A DNA stretch of 44,351 bases from CAYPEK01 sp964409645. Lineage in GTDB: Bacteria > UBP15 > UBA6099. Of the stretch, positions 32,943 through 42,800 are shown one piece after another; within the stretch, counting starts at the first letter, position 1; every line of letters starts with the position of its first letter. The notes below the pieces were generated by a model. That model did no database searches. It was not told the DNA's origin and worked only from the letters and a program-made list of their open reading frames with translations. A program made the translations under genes and the position numbers. The DNA is taken from positions 1 through 44,351 of the forward strand of contig CAYPEK010000026.1 of the NCBI GenBank assembly GCA_964409645.1. The letters run 5' to 3'.

Positions 32943-34301
32943 CTATTTGCCCTGTCCTAATTCCTTTACGAGAGCCAAGTCGGTTTCTATGATTTTATCC
33001 ACCGAATCAGGATAAATAAGACTCATTCCGGCTTCATAACCGCCTTCTTCGAACATTGTTTGCGATGTCATGTATGCAAGATGATCGTTTGTTAAACCGA
33101 GAACAGCCACTTTTGCGGGTGCGAGTTCAGACCTTATTTTCATGCCCAGCTCGGCTGTAGGCTCACCGGGAAAAGTCACCACATAAGAATCCCCAAGTTT
33201 TAGAGCTTGAGCGTAAGTTTTTGTCTCTCCGTTTTTAACTCTCTTCATCGTTTTGAACATAGGCTGCAAGAACGATTCGAGACCGGCGCGTTCACGAAGC
33301 CATGCTATCTTTTTATCTTTTTTTTGCTTCGGTAAATCCGACTTCTGAATCGCTTCAATCTTTGCGGGGATCGCATTTCTGAACTCCGCCGAAATCTTCT
33401 GCTTTCTGACCGGAAGGGTCAACTCGACAGCCTTCCCACCGACAGGAAAATCCGATGTGAATTTCACTTCCGAGAAATGTGATGCAACCGCCGAAGCCAT
33501 TTGCATCCCGTAGTCGTTAACTTTATCCCATCCCTCGCCTTTTGCCCCGGCCGGAGTTATGTCGCCTTCCGCGCCCTGCAGAAACAGAAAAACGCCGCCG
33601 TTCATTTTTTTATCCAATGTCGCCGTAAAAACACCCGGCCAGTCCGCACTAATCATTAGTGCCTGAGCGGGTGCGAGAATTGCATGAGAGGCAAAATTAA
33701 GTAACCCGGCGATCAGCTTGCCATCCTTATTCCGCGCAAGAAGCAGAAAGCCTCTGGAATCCACCGGATATTCATCGCTGTGCCTGTTATGAGTTAATCC
33801 CGTCAGATCGATGTATGCGGTGCCGACTTCCGCCGGCGCCATTTTCTTCTGAGCTTCGTCGATCGCATTAAAAATTCCCTGCTCGATCTTTTTCTTCATG
33901 TTCATATCTACAATTTTCGGATACTTCCCGTATTCCTCGTAAAATCCTTCCGGGCCTGTATGCGTGTGAATGGAGGTGATCGTAACGTTACCGGAAGGAA
34001 TGGACAGTTTACTTTCGATCTCCTGCTTGATTTCGCTCGAAAGGTAACCGTTCATCATAATAAGGTCGGTCTCCACCAGAGCTACGGTGTTCTGCCCGTC
34101 ACTTATCACAATCGCGCGAGCATACAGCGGGTCGTGTGCGGACTCAGCCTGACCCGCCATGTAATATCCGCCTAAATAACAAGGCAGATCGGGAGTGATA
34201 TCCATTTTCGCGGATCCGACTTTCAATTCCGCGTTGGAACGCACCGAGATGCAGGAAACAATCGCAATCAGAACAGCAAATAATAGTTTAAAGCCTTTCA
34301 T
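32943..34301 (-). CDS. neutral/alkaline ceramidase-like exported hydrolase
   Basis: The 452-residue protein resembles the N-terminal catalytic domain of neutral ceramidases. It has VGSAKMDITPDLP and LGGYY near the start, the zinc motif HTHTGPEG at 112-119, NFASHA, and GAEGDITPAG. The C-terminus has PGEPTAELGMKIR and LTNDHLAYMTSQ, both typical. The leader (1-24) ends in IVSC at 14-17, which fits a lipobox, so it may be a lipoprotein anchored through C17 rather than freely secreted. It lacks the long C-terminal Ig-like part of eukaryotic enzymes. GGGGG precedes the ATG by 7 bases. The true substrate may be another N-acyl lipid or peptidoglycan-like amide. Confidence 0.85.
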   Translation of the reverse strand: MKGFKLLFAVLIAIVSCISVRSNAELKVGSAKMDITPDLPCYLGGYYMAGQAESAHDPLYARAIVISDGQNTVALVETDLIMMNGYLSSEIKQEIESKLSIPSGNVTITSIHTHTGPEGFYEEYGKYPKIVDMNMKKKIEQGIFNAIDEAQKKMAPAEVGTAYIDLTGLTHNRHSDEYPVDSRGFLLLARNKDGKLIAGLLNFASHAILAPAQALMISADWPGVFTATLDKKMNGGVFLFLQGAEGDITPAGAKGEGWDKVNDYGMQMASAVASHFSEVKFTSDFPVGGKAVELTLPVRKQKISAEFRNAIPAKIEAIQKSDLPKQKKDKKIAWLRERAGLESFLQPMFKTMKRVKNGETKTYAQALKLGDSYVVTFPGEPTAELGMKIRSELAPAKVAVLGLTNDHLAYMTSQTMFEEGGYEAGMSLIYPDSVDKIIETDLALVKELGQGK

Positions 34302-34391
34302 TACGCGGCCCCCTTTTTACACATCCCGTCCTTAAAATAATGCGCAATCAAAATCTTTCGTTAATAATATAAATCCTGAACGAAACATCAA

Positions 34392-34757
34392 TTATTTATA
34401 AATCGCACACGAATTCTCGGATTCCCATACCATAACCTTAACTACTTTCACTCTCTCATTATTCAATTTCAGGCTCAGTTCGTCATAAAGATAACGCGCA
34501 ATGTTTTCGGTGCTCGGATTTATGGAATCGAACGGAGAGACTTCATTCAAATATTTGTGGTCGAGCTTGTCTATCGTTTCTTCCATCATCTTCTTGAGAA
34601 CTTTGAAATCCACCACCATGCCAAGTTTGTCCAACTCCTCGGCCCCGACAAACACCCTGACCTTCCAGTTGTGCCCGTGGAGATCCTCGCAGCGGCCCTT
34701 GTATTCTCTAAGCCGGTGCGCTCCGGAAAATGTCGTCTCTTTGTATATTTCGTACAT
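34392..34757 (-). CDS. queD: 6-carboxytetrahydropterin synthase/6-pyruvoyltetrahydropterin synthase family
   Basis: I chose the ATG at 34757, preceded by GGGAG 5 bases upstream; an in-frame TTG at 34769 overlaps that site. The 121-residue enzyme converts 7,8-dihydroneopterin triphosphate to 6-carboxytetrahydropterin in queuosine/deazapurine synthesis. Zinc histidines are H14 (FSGAHRL), H27 and H29 (LHGHNW). The catalytic Cys is C23 (GRCEDLHG), with D66-H67 in LDHKYLN and E112 in VWESENS. NPSTENIARYL is a family hallmark. It is last in the GH20-moaB-LOG-queD run. No queC or queE is in the window. Confidence 0.93.
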   Translation of the reverse strand: MYEIYKETTFSGAHRLREYKGRCEDLHGHNWKVRVFVGAEELDKLGMVVDFKVLKKMMEETIDKLDHKYLNEVSPFDSINPSTENIARYLYDELSLKLNNERVKVVKVMVWESENSCAIYK

Positions 34758-34784
34758 ATTCTCTCCCAAAACCGTTCGTTATCC

Positions 34785-35447
34785 TTAGCGTATTTTGGAC
34801 ACTCTCAAGTCAACAATAGCGTTTTTAATAACTTCTACCGCCTCGGCGGGATCATCCGTGATGTGGAAAAGGTTTAAATCTTCAGGTGAAATGTATTCAT
34901 ATTTAAGCATCGTGTCTTTCAACCACTTCACAAAGCCCCCCCAATATTCCTTTCCCATCAGCACCACCGGGAACTTGTGTATCTTGTGCGTCTGAATAAG
35001 AGTCATCGCTTCCATGAATTCATCCATCGTGCCGTATCCGCCGGGCATGATAATCAAACCGTGGGCATACTTCATGAACATGACCTTGCGCACGAAGAAG
35101 TAATTAAAACTGACGAGAGTTTTAATGTACTGATTCGGGGCCTGCTCGAACGGGAGAAGGATGTTCAACCCGATGGATTTTCCTCCTGCTTCGGTGGCGC
35201 CACGATTGGCGGCTTCCATTATTCCCGGCCCGCCGCCCGTTATAATTCCGTACCCGTCCCTCGCGAGCAGTTTCGCCGTTTTCACGGTCATCTTATAATA
35301 CTTGTCGCTCTTCCTAGTTCTTGCCGATCCGAAAATGGTTACGACCGGACCTAATTTCGCCAAGTGATCAAATCCTTCAACAAATTCCGCCATTATGCGA
35401 AATATCCGCCACGGCTCGTCCTGAATCGGGTCATCTACTGGTGTCAC
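34785..35447 (-). CDS. LOG family nucleotide phosphoribohydrolase (TIGR00730-like)
   Basis: The 220-residue Rossmann-like protein has TIFGSAR at 37-43, GGGPGIMEAANRG at 71-83, FVRK at 118-121 and PGGYGTMDE at 135-143. The Arg and Glu form the catalytic set of LOG proteins. These cleave nucleoside 5'-monophosphates, including N6-modified AMP, to base and ribose-5-phosphate. The start is a GTG at 35447 with GGAGG 10 bases upstream. It lies 21 bases after moaB and 27 before queD. In bacteria the role is usually nucleotide clean-up rather than hormone synthesis. Confidence 0.9.
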   Translation of the reverse strand: MTPVDDPIQDEPWRIFRIMAEFVEGFDHLAKLGPVVTIFGSARTRKSDKYYKMTVKTAKLLARDGYGIITGGGPGIMEAANRGATEAGGKSIGLNILLPFEQAPNQYIKTLVSFNYFFVRKVMFMKYAHGLIIMPGGYGTMDEFMEAMTLIQTHKIHKFPVVLMGKEYWGGFVKWLKDTMLKYEYISPEDLNLFHITDDPAEAVEVIKNAIVDLRVSKIR

Positions 35448-35468
35448 TAGTTTAATTCCTCCATTATT

Positions 35469-35966
35469 TTATCTATTTGCTTCCCAAAAAAAATGGGCTA
35501 TTTCCGGAATTATCAGCTTGTCCATCGCCAGTTTCACGGCGCCGGTCGAGCCGGGAACGGAAAAGACCGGCAATCCGTTCATCAAGCCGGCTGTTGCGCG
35601 GCTCATCATCGCCGCCGGACCTATCTCAAGATAACTAAGATACCTGAACAACTCGCCGAATCCGGGAAGGTCCTTGTCGAGGATGTTTTGCACCACATCA
35701 AACGTGTTGTCCCGCTTTGAAATCCCCGTTCCACCGTTGATAATCACAGCTTGAGTGCTATCTGGCAACTCGTTCAGGAGCTTTTCAAGCACGTCGGGAT
35801 CATCCGGAACAATTTTATATCCGGCGACAGCATTTCCCGACGACATAAGCCTTTCCTTTATCAGTTGTCCGCTTGTGTCGTTTTCTTCCGTTCTCGTATC
35901 GCTTACGGTGACGACGAAAACATTGATCTGAGCTTTTGCGGATTTATGATGTTCTTCGTGTCCCAT
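35469..35966 (-). CDS. moaB: molybdopterin adenylyltransferase-like protein MoaB
   Basis: The 165-residue protein has the MogA/MoaB fold. It contains VVTVSDTRTEENDTSG, the binding loop GGTGISKRD at 78-86 and SVPGSTGAVKLAMDKLI. MoaB-type proteins bind molybdopterin and adenylate it in molybdenum/tungsten cofactor synthesis. An extra N-terminal His-rich stretch (MGHEEHHKS) is unusual. AAGGTGA precedes the ATG. It starts 17 bases after the GH20 gene. No other moa/moe gene is in the window, so the cofactor pathway must be encoded elsewhere. Confidence 0.92.
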   Translation of the reverse strand: MGHEEHHKSAKAQINVFVVTVSDTRTEENDTSGQLIKERLMSSGNAVAGYKIVPDDPDVLEKLLNELPDSTQAVIINGGTGISKRDNTFDVVQNILDKDLPGFGELFRYLSYLEIGPAAMMSRATAGLMNGLPVFSVPGSTGAVKLAMDKLIIPEIAHFFWEANR

Positions 35967-35983
35967 ATTTCACCTTAGAAAAT

Positions 35984-38074
35984 TCACGGCAACGGCAACC
36001 CAACAGTTTCGTTGTCCGGCAAGGGCTCGCCTTTCTTATACGCTTCCGTCGCGGCTTTAACACTTTCCTCGGTCTTGCCGATCCCGTTCATCAGATTCTT
36101 ATATTTTTCTTCGTTCTTGTCCAACCAATACGGCCGGTTTTCCATAAACCACACTTTCTTGTATTCCTTCCATATCGCATCCAAATCTTTTCGCATCTTA
36201 TTAAGCGAAGCATCGATCTTCCCTAATACCGCCAAAACCTCCTCCCGGTCCGCGTCCTGATTCTCGAAAGCCTTCTTATACAGCGCGGCATATCGGAAAT
36301 AGTCCAGCCTGCGCTCACCGAGATTTTTCATTCTATGCGCGGAGAAAAGAAGAAAGTCGATATTATCAATGTTTACCGTTGCGGATTTTTTCGCTTCCGC
36401 GAAATATTTTATGGCGTTGTCGGAGTATTCAATCAGATACTTGGCATCGACTCTTGCCATCTTTTCAGACGATCTGGTGGTGACCGGCGGCCAAGACCAA
36501 AAATGCTTATCTCCCAAATCATAGAAGTCCATGACCGACGCCGACTTTTCGATCTGAAGAATTCCCTTCACCAGCATGTCGTCTTTTGCTCCATAGAATA
36601 TCCGGGCAAAGCTTGCATCGAAACGATCCTGATTCTGATTCAGCGGATTCCAGCTCGCGTCCGCTCCCCACGATAACGGATACCAGTTGTATCCGAAAAG
36701 ATTCTCACCGTCATCGTCCCATGTTGTGTTGAGGACGCCCATTGCGTTGTATTTTTCACCGTCTCTCGCGAAATTCATTATGTTAATCCGCGCATTCTTT
36801 GTGTTAGGGAACATCCGATTCCAGCAGTTCACTCCGGGGCAAACAATGAAATCGTGTTTTGTTCTTGATATCGGTATCAACATGTCGTCGAAGCTGTCTT
36901 TTGCATCGTACGCCCACGGCAGGAAAATCAAATCCATAGGCAGCATATCGAGAATTCCGGGATGCTTAAGCGCAATGTCCGCCCACATCATTACTCTTTT
37001 ACCTTGTCCGGCGAGAAGCTCATGAACTCTTTTGATGTGATACGCATAAACCCATTCGATTCCATGCTCCTGAACCATTTTCTTGGACTTTCCTTCTCCA
37101 AGCCCGTTAGTTTCGTCGCATGAGATGTTGAACAACGTCGAAGAAAACGTCGGTGCGATTTCGGAATACATGTCGGACAGCAACTGATAAGATTCTTCTT
37201 TCGCGGGAGTAAGAACCCACGGTGTAATGACATTTTCGGAAAGCGGTAAATACTTTCTTATTTTGAGAATATGGGCAAAGTGACCGAACGACTGAAGCCC
37301 GCCCACCAACTCGATATGGTATTTCTTCGCGTAAGCATCCAGCTCGCGAATCTGATCCGCTGTGAGAGAGCCGCCTTTCGGCCCGATCAGCGGGTGCTTT
37401 TTATATTCAAAAACATGTTCGATGTAGAAATTGAACTTGTTGATCTTGAGTTCGCTTAACCGTCTCAAACTCTGCTTGATTGTATCCATTGTCGGCACCG
37501 GGCCGCGGGAGATGTCGTCGGTTATGCCTCTGAAATGGAAAGACGGCCAGTCTTTAATTTGAACTTTTTTCAGCACGCCTTTGTTTGTGCGTTCGCTTCT
37601 TATGATCTGCCTAAGGCTCTGAACCGCATAGAACGTTCCGTCGTTGTCGGCTCCCGATAGTACAATTCCATCACCGCCTATGCTCAAGGCATATCCTTCC
37701 GCTTCCGTTACGTCGCTCTTATCGATCCCCTGTTTTTTTGCCGCCGACTCTACAATCGGGTCAGTGGACAAGCCGACAACAATGAAATTGCTTCCGGCCG
37801 GCTTGTTTTTTACAGTCAGATTGAGGCCTAGTTGAATTTTAATTTCTTCGCGAAGTTGATTAATTGCAAAGATATCGTTTTCCCGCTTCGGATTGCCGGG
37901 TACAATGATCGTTTTCTTGTCGATCTTAAAATTCCCGTTTAGCCATGTTACTTCCTTTGGATACGGGATCACGTGCAATACGTTCGATCCGGGATTGGGA
38001 TTCACGCTTGCGGCATGAGCCACCGACATCGACAGCGCCATTCCAATGAATGCGAATATGATGCGTTTCATCAT
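35984..38074 (-). CDS. secreted GH20 beta-N-acetylhexosaminidase-like protein
   Basis: I chose the ATG at 38074, with AGGAGG 6 bases upstream; an in-frame ATG at 38119 is leaderless. The 696-residue protein has a signal peptide ending VAHA. Next comes a GH20b-like domain (about 35-170, with GADNDGTFYAVQSLRQII) and a TIM barrel (about 180-520). The catalytic pair is D320-E321 in NISCDETNGLG. A helical C-terminal region of about 200 residues follows. GH20 enzymes release terminal GlcNAc/GalNAc by substrate-assisted catalysis. Export suggests peptidoglycan, chitin or glycan breakdown in the periplasm or outside. It heads a tight operon with three cofactor/nucleotide genes. Confidence 0.92.
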   Translation of the reverse strand: MMKRIIFAFIGMALSMSVAHAASVNPNPGSNVLHVIPYPKEVTWLNGNFKIDKKTIIVPGNPKRENDIFAINQLREEIKIQLGLNLTVKNKPAGSNFIVVGLSTDPIVESAAKKQGIDKSDVTEAEGYALSIGGDGIVLSGADNDGTFYAVQSLRQIIRSERTNKGVLKKVQIKDWPSFHFRGITDDISRGPVPTMDTIKQSLRRLSELKINKFNFYIEHVFEYKKHPLIGPKGGSLTADQIRELDAYAKKYHIELVGGLQSFGHFAHILKIRKYLPLSENVITPWVLTPAKEESYQLLSDMYSEIAPTFSSTLFNISCDETNGLGEGKSKKMVQEHGIEWVYAYHIKRVHELLAGQGKRVMMWADIALKHPGILDMLPMDLIFLPWAYDAKDSFDDMLIPISRTKHDFIVCPGVNCWNRMFPNTKNARINIMNFARDGEKYNAMGVLNTTWDDDGENLFGYNWYPLSWGADASWNPLNQNQDRFDASFARIFYGAKDDMLVKGILQIEKSASVMDFYDLGDKHFWSWPPVTTRSSEKMARVDAKYLIEYSDNAIKYFAEAKKSATVNIDNIDFLLFSAHRMKNLGERRLDYFRYAALYKKAFENQDADREEVLAVLGKIDASLNKMRKDLDAIWKEYKKVWFMENRPYWLDKNEEKYKNLMNGIGKTEESVKAATEAYKKGEPLPDNETVGLPLP

Positions 38075-38190
38075 GTTTATCCTCCTAACTTCAGATAACC
38101 ATTCTAACATTTGATTCATTTGAGGACAAATTCTTAGTAATTAATAAAGAAAATGAAAGATCATTTAGTGCAAAAAACATTTTCGTTTAA

Positions 38191-38196
38191 TATAAT
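38191..38196 (+). promoter_or_regulatory. -10 box of the carboxylesterase gene
   Basis: A perfect TATAAT lies 35 bases before the ATG at 38232, in the divergent region 38075-38231. The hexamer 17 bases upstream (GTGCAA) matches TTGACA poorly, so a strong -35 is missing. Confidence 0.45.
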
Positions 38197-38231
38197 AGCG
38201 TCGTTGTGAGCACACATGGGGAGGACTTGAT

Positions 38232-39875
38232 ATGACAGCAACGAAAACCAAAAAATTATTTTTCACAGTGTTATTCTGCGTTTTTTCGATGTATTTGTCG
38301 TCGGTCGCATATTCGGACGGAACCACGGATTGCAAAAACGTTCAAACGGACAAAGGCAAGGTGACCGGAACGGCGGATGATAAAAATAAGGTTTGCACTT
38401 ATTTAGGCATCCCTTATGCCGCGCCGCCTGTCGGAAAACTGAGATTCGCGCGCCCGCTCGAGCACGACCCGTGGTATGAAGCACTCGCCGCGGATGATCC
38501 TAAGGCTGAATGTGTGCAATTCCCTATGAGCCTGATGCCATCGAAGAAAGTCACAGGCTCCGAAGACTGCCTGTATCTCAACGTGTGGAGTCCTTCCGGA
38601 GCTGCGCCTAAATCAAAACCGGTTATGGTGTTCATACACGGCGGCGGATATGTATATGGCTCCAAGAACTGGCCGCTTTATAACGGAGTGAAACTCTCAT
38701 CCAAGGGCGATGTCATAGTTGTAACCATCAATTATCGCTTGGGAGCTCTCGGTTTTCTCGTCCACCCCGCACTGAGGGACAAAGAGGGATATGTCGGCAA
38801 TTACGCAATGCACGATCAGATTGCTGCTCTGAAATGGGTAAAAAAGAACATTATTAATTTCGGCGGCGATCCAGAAAATATCACGGTTTTCGGCGAATCA
38901 GCGGGCGGAATCAGCGTTGGGATGCTTCTTGCTTCTTCCATGACAAAGGATTTATTCCAGAAGGCCATTATCGAATCCGGGCCTATTTCATTGTTTTATG
39001 ATACTGAGGAACATCTTGCCAAGCAGGGAGAATCGATTGCGAAGATTCTCGGATGCGACGACCCCGCCACTGCGGCCGAATGCCTCAGAGCAGTGCCGGC
39101 GGAACGTTTTTTGCAGGATATACCGGTAAATGTTAATCCGGTTTCCGACTATGAATCCGGTTTGAAATTCATGTTTGAGCCGTCGGTTGACGGCAAGTTT
39201 CTAAAAGACGCTCCGGAAAAGTTATTCGCGAGCGGTGATTTTCTTACATATGTCCCGGTGATAATTGGCACGAACGCCGATGAAGCTTCATATTTCACCA
39301 TCAACGCGAAAATCGATAGTCCCGAAGATTTAGCCGCTACGTTCAAACAGAACGCTGAAGCAGCCAGCAAGTTTCTTGGAATCAATATTGATCCGGTCGA
39401 ATTTGCAAGCAAATATCCGGCGAGCGATTATAAGAATACAAAGGCAATCTATAACGCCATTGTCAGAGATGTAGCATTTACGTGTCCGTCCCGATATGTC
39501 GCGAAGCTGATTTCAAAGTATCAGCCAAACACATACGTTTATTTGTTCGCGAAAGCTCCTCAGGAATCGGGAATGCTTGGAGACTGGGGCGCTTTTCACG
39601 GTGTTGAACTCGCTTTTGTTTACGGCAATTTCGAGTTCATGGGAATCAAATTCGCCAGCAAAGCCAATACCGCGGTGTCCGATAAGGTCATTGCATACTG
39701 GTCGAATTTCACACGGTTGGGAAGTCCCGATGCAAAGGGACTTCCGGAATGGCGCGCTTTTAATGCTGCCGAAAACAACTACCTTCTGATAAACAAAGAA
39801 ATATCAGAGCAGAAGAATTTTCAAAAAGAACCGTGCGATCTGTTCGATACCTATCTCGAGAATTCGACAAGATAG
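38232..39875 (+). CDS. secreted type-B carboxylesterase
   Basis: The 547-residue alpha/beta hydrolase of the carboxylesterase/cholinesterase family has a Sec signal (hydrophobic 9-27). Diagnostic motifs are YLGIPYAAPPVGKLRF at 57-72, EDCLYLNVW at 111-119, the oxyanion HGGG at 136-139 and GESAGG at 221-226 with nucleophile S223. E351 in TNADEASYF and H456 in GAFHGVEL complete the triad. GGAGGA lies 6 bases before the ATG. It would hydrolyse esters in the periplasm or outside. It is divergent from the GH20 operon and converges on the alpha-2-macroglobulin gene with 8 bases between them. Confidence 0.93.
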   Translation: MTATKTKKLFFTVLFCVFSMYLSSVAYSDGTTDCKNVQTDKGKVTGTADDKNKVCTYLGIPYAAPPVGKLRFARPLEHDPWYEALAADDPKAECVQFPMSLMPSKKVTGSEDCLYLNVWSPSGAAPKSKPVMVFIHGGGYVYGSKNWPLYNGVKLSSKGDVIVVTINYRLGALGFLVHPALRDKEGYVGNYAMHDQIAALKWVKKNIINFGGDPENITVFGESAGGISVGMLLASSMTKDLFQKAIIESGPISLFYDTEEHLAKQGESIAKILGCDDPATAAECLRAVPAERFLQDIPVNVNPVSDYESGLKFMFEPSVDGKFLKDAPEKLFASGDFLTYVPVIIGTNADEASYFTINAKIDSPEDLAATFKQNAEAASKFLGINIDPVEFASKYPASDYKNTKAIYNAIVRDVAFTCPSRYVAKLISKYQPNTYVYLFAKAPQESGMLGDWGAFHGVELAFVYGNFEFMGIKFASKANTAVSDKVIAYWSNFTRLGSPDAKGLPEWRAFNAAENNYLLINKEISEQKNFQKEPCDLFDTYLENSTR

Positions 39876-39883
39876 CCGTACGG

Positions 39884-42800
39884 TCACGGAACAACAACGA
39901 AACGCGCTTCATCCGACCTTCCGCCTACTTCGGGGAAGTACATAAGCTCGGCGGTACACGGCATCGCATAAATCTCTCCGGGAGTTTCAGCCCGGATCGG
40001 GGTTCTCATCGAATATAAGTTGCCCCACATGTATGTATTGAACATGACGACTTTTTCGTCCCTGATTTCACGGTTGGCCCAATAGCCGTACCAGTTATCT
40101 TTCAACTTGTCCTTGTCAACTTCAAAACCTGAAGGCAGATAGTCAGCGATCATCACATAGTCATAGGCCGATCGAGGCACAATTTTAACCTGCGACCAGA
40201 TGATGTCGCCGCTTCTCAATTTTGTTCCGGCGTGCACTTTCTTCGTTCCCTCTTCATCCCATGAATAATATCTTTCCACTTTAATTCCGTTGTCCAACGC
40301 CTTTATTCGGTCAATGCCTTCGAAGTAGTTCAATGATGCGTAGTAATAAAGGTTGCCCTTTCCCATCTTATTTATGACGATATGATTCTTGCCCGCCTTC
40401 AAATTCTCAGCCTCGACAATCACGCCTGCGCCGGAGCCGGAATTAGCGTCCATGTGGCCGGCTTTCATTTTATCGCCGTTAATGGTGACATCGTAATCGT
40501 AATCGGGTTTGAGCTCTTCAAATTTCTCCATGTATTTAGTGAGTCCCATAACGGCAAGCGCGGTGTCTTTTGTCGAGTACCAGTGATCGCCATGCCGCGT
40601 CGTGTTCAGATACATCACCGCTTTTGGGATGAGAACATTCGCCGAATCCCCTTCGATAAGAGCTATGAGCGCGAATGCAGTTGTCTCGACGGGATTGTCC
40701 GTCCATGAATATTTGAATGTTTTCGAATCCCAGTGTGCCGACGTCTTGGATTCGATAACATTTTTGGATAATTCTTTAGCCAGAGCGCTCGAACACTCTT
40801 TTTCTTCGAGTTTCGCACATGCAATCATTAACGCGGCTTTGCCGTAGTCGCTTAACTTATTCTTTTTGCTGAAAAGGTTCTTCACCTGCTTGGCGTCGGC
40901 GGCCTTTGCTTCCGACAGCGCAAACAGCATGTAGGCCTTGGTGTTGAAGTCCTCGACTTTGAGAACCTGCTTTTTGAGCGATTCGACTCCACGAGTGTAC
41001 ATGTCATCCGAAACCTGATAATCGGCATGCATCGCTTTCGTGAGTCCGAATATGACATACGCGGTCATGTACGGGTTGGTTTCGTCGGTTTTCCACCATC
41101 CCCAGCCGCCGTCTTCATGCTGCATATCAGCGAGCCTGTTCAATCCGTCGGCAACCATCTTCGGAAGTTCCTTGAGCTTACCTTCGGGAGCGCGCCCCGC
41201 GCGTTGCAGCGCTTCCGTCACAACAACATCCGGAAGAAAACGGCTCATCGTCTGCTCGACACAACCGTACGGATAGTCGGCGAGATATTCGAATATGTCG
41301 AACATGCCCGACGTCAGCGAAGAAGATAAATTCACTTTCAGTTTTTGTGTGCCTTTGATGTAATTGGCGGGAAGAACCAGATCGAATTCCTTTTTCTCCG
41401 CTACCATCCCCGCCTGCGTGTCGCCACCCGTGGAACCATGCGGCAGTACAGGGATAGTCAACTGCATCGCATCGGAATCCTCATCCGTGAGAGCTTTCAC
41501 GGTAATCCATGCGTTCTGCGGACCCTCGACAACCGCGTTCCACTCTACCCGCTTGTCGCCGCCGGCCGGTATGGTCAGAACTTTTTCGTTCGATTCCGAA
41601 AGTTTGACGCCTTTTGCGTTCAGCACCGCGGTAACTTCTTTATCGGTCGTTAGGTAGTTATGTATCACGGCTGTGACCGTGGTTTTGTCGTTCTGAGTGA
41701 AGAATCTCGGAGTTTCGAGACGTATAATCACGTTCTTTTTCGATATAACTTTATATGTCGTTTCGCCGACGCTCGTGTCCTTCGTGACGCCTCTCGATGT
41801 GAGTCGCCATGTTGTGAGAGTATCCGGCATCGTGAAAGTTACGTCGGCGACTCCCTTGGAACCGGTTTTTACGTGAGCCTGCCAGTATGCGGTATCCGGG
41901 AAATCGCTTCTGATTACAGGCTCCACCAATTCCGCTCTTGCTGATTTCATTTTCATGCCGCCCCCCATATCAGCACGCTCCATGATAGCCATAGGGGCAG
42001 CAACTTCATCCATGGACTTTTGAATCGCATCGTCGCCGTATGTATAGAACCAGAAAGAAGCGTTGGTAGAGACATTATTTCCTCTCAAACCGTAGAAAAA
42101 CTCGCGGATGTCCTGAGTCGTCTCGGGCTTAACCGCATATATCGACTCATCGACAACACCGAGTGAAATTTCAGTGTCCTTCGGCGCGCCGTTTTCGTCC
42201 TTCGAGATCACCTTTACATGCGCTGTATCTCCCGGTTTGTAGATTTCCTTGTCTGACTCGATCGTGACATTCAGGAATTTGTCTTCCGGCGGTGCGATCA
42301 GCGGCATACTCTGCTGCTGCATCTGGTCGTTTTTGATAGCCGATATCGCTATGTCCACATTGGGCTGATACGCGCGGGTTATCTCGAAAGAATAAAAACC
42401 CGATCCGTTTTTTAGTTTCACAACCTTTGAATCGAGTATCTTATCACTTTCGATTGTCAAAAGAACGGGAATATCTCCAAGTTTCGAATTTATGAGAAGT
42501 TTCGCTTTGTCACCGATTTTGTAAGTGTTCTTGTCGAGAAGCAGTTCTATGCCTTCGCCGGAATAATAGCTATAGTAATCGTTACCTTTAACAACATATA
42601 CATAAGCCTTTTCAGAAACCGGGTTGCCGCGGCCGTCTTTTCCGGTGATATATATTTCGAAATATCCTTCTTCGTCGGGAGTAAATGCTGTTTTCGCCGT
42701 GCCTTCCGATGAAGTTTCGATGGTTGTCGAATAAACTTTGGTCTCTTTTCGGTTGTAATCGATGTCCCAAGTTATCTTGTTTACAACCATGTTGAAAACG

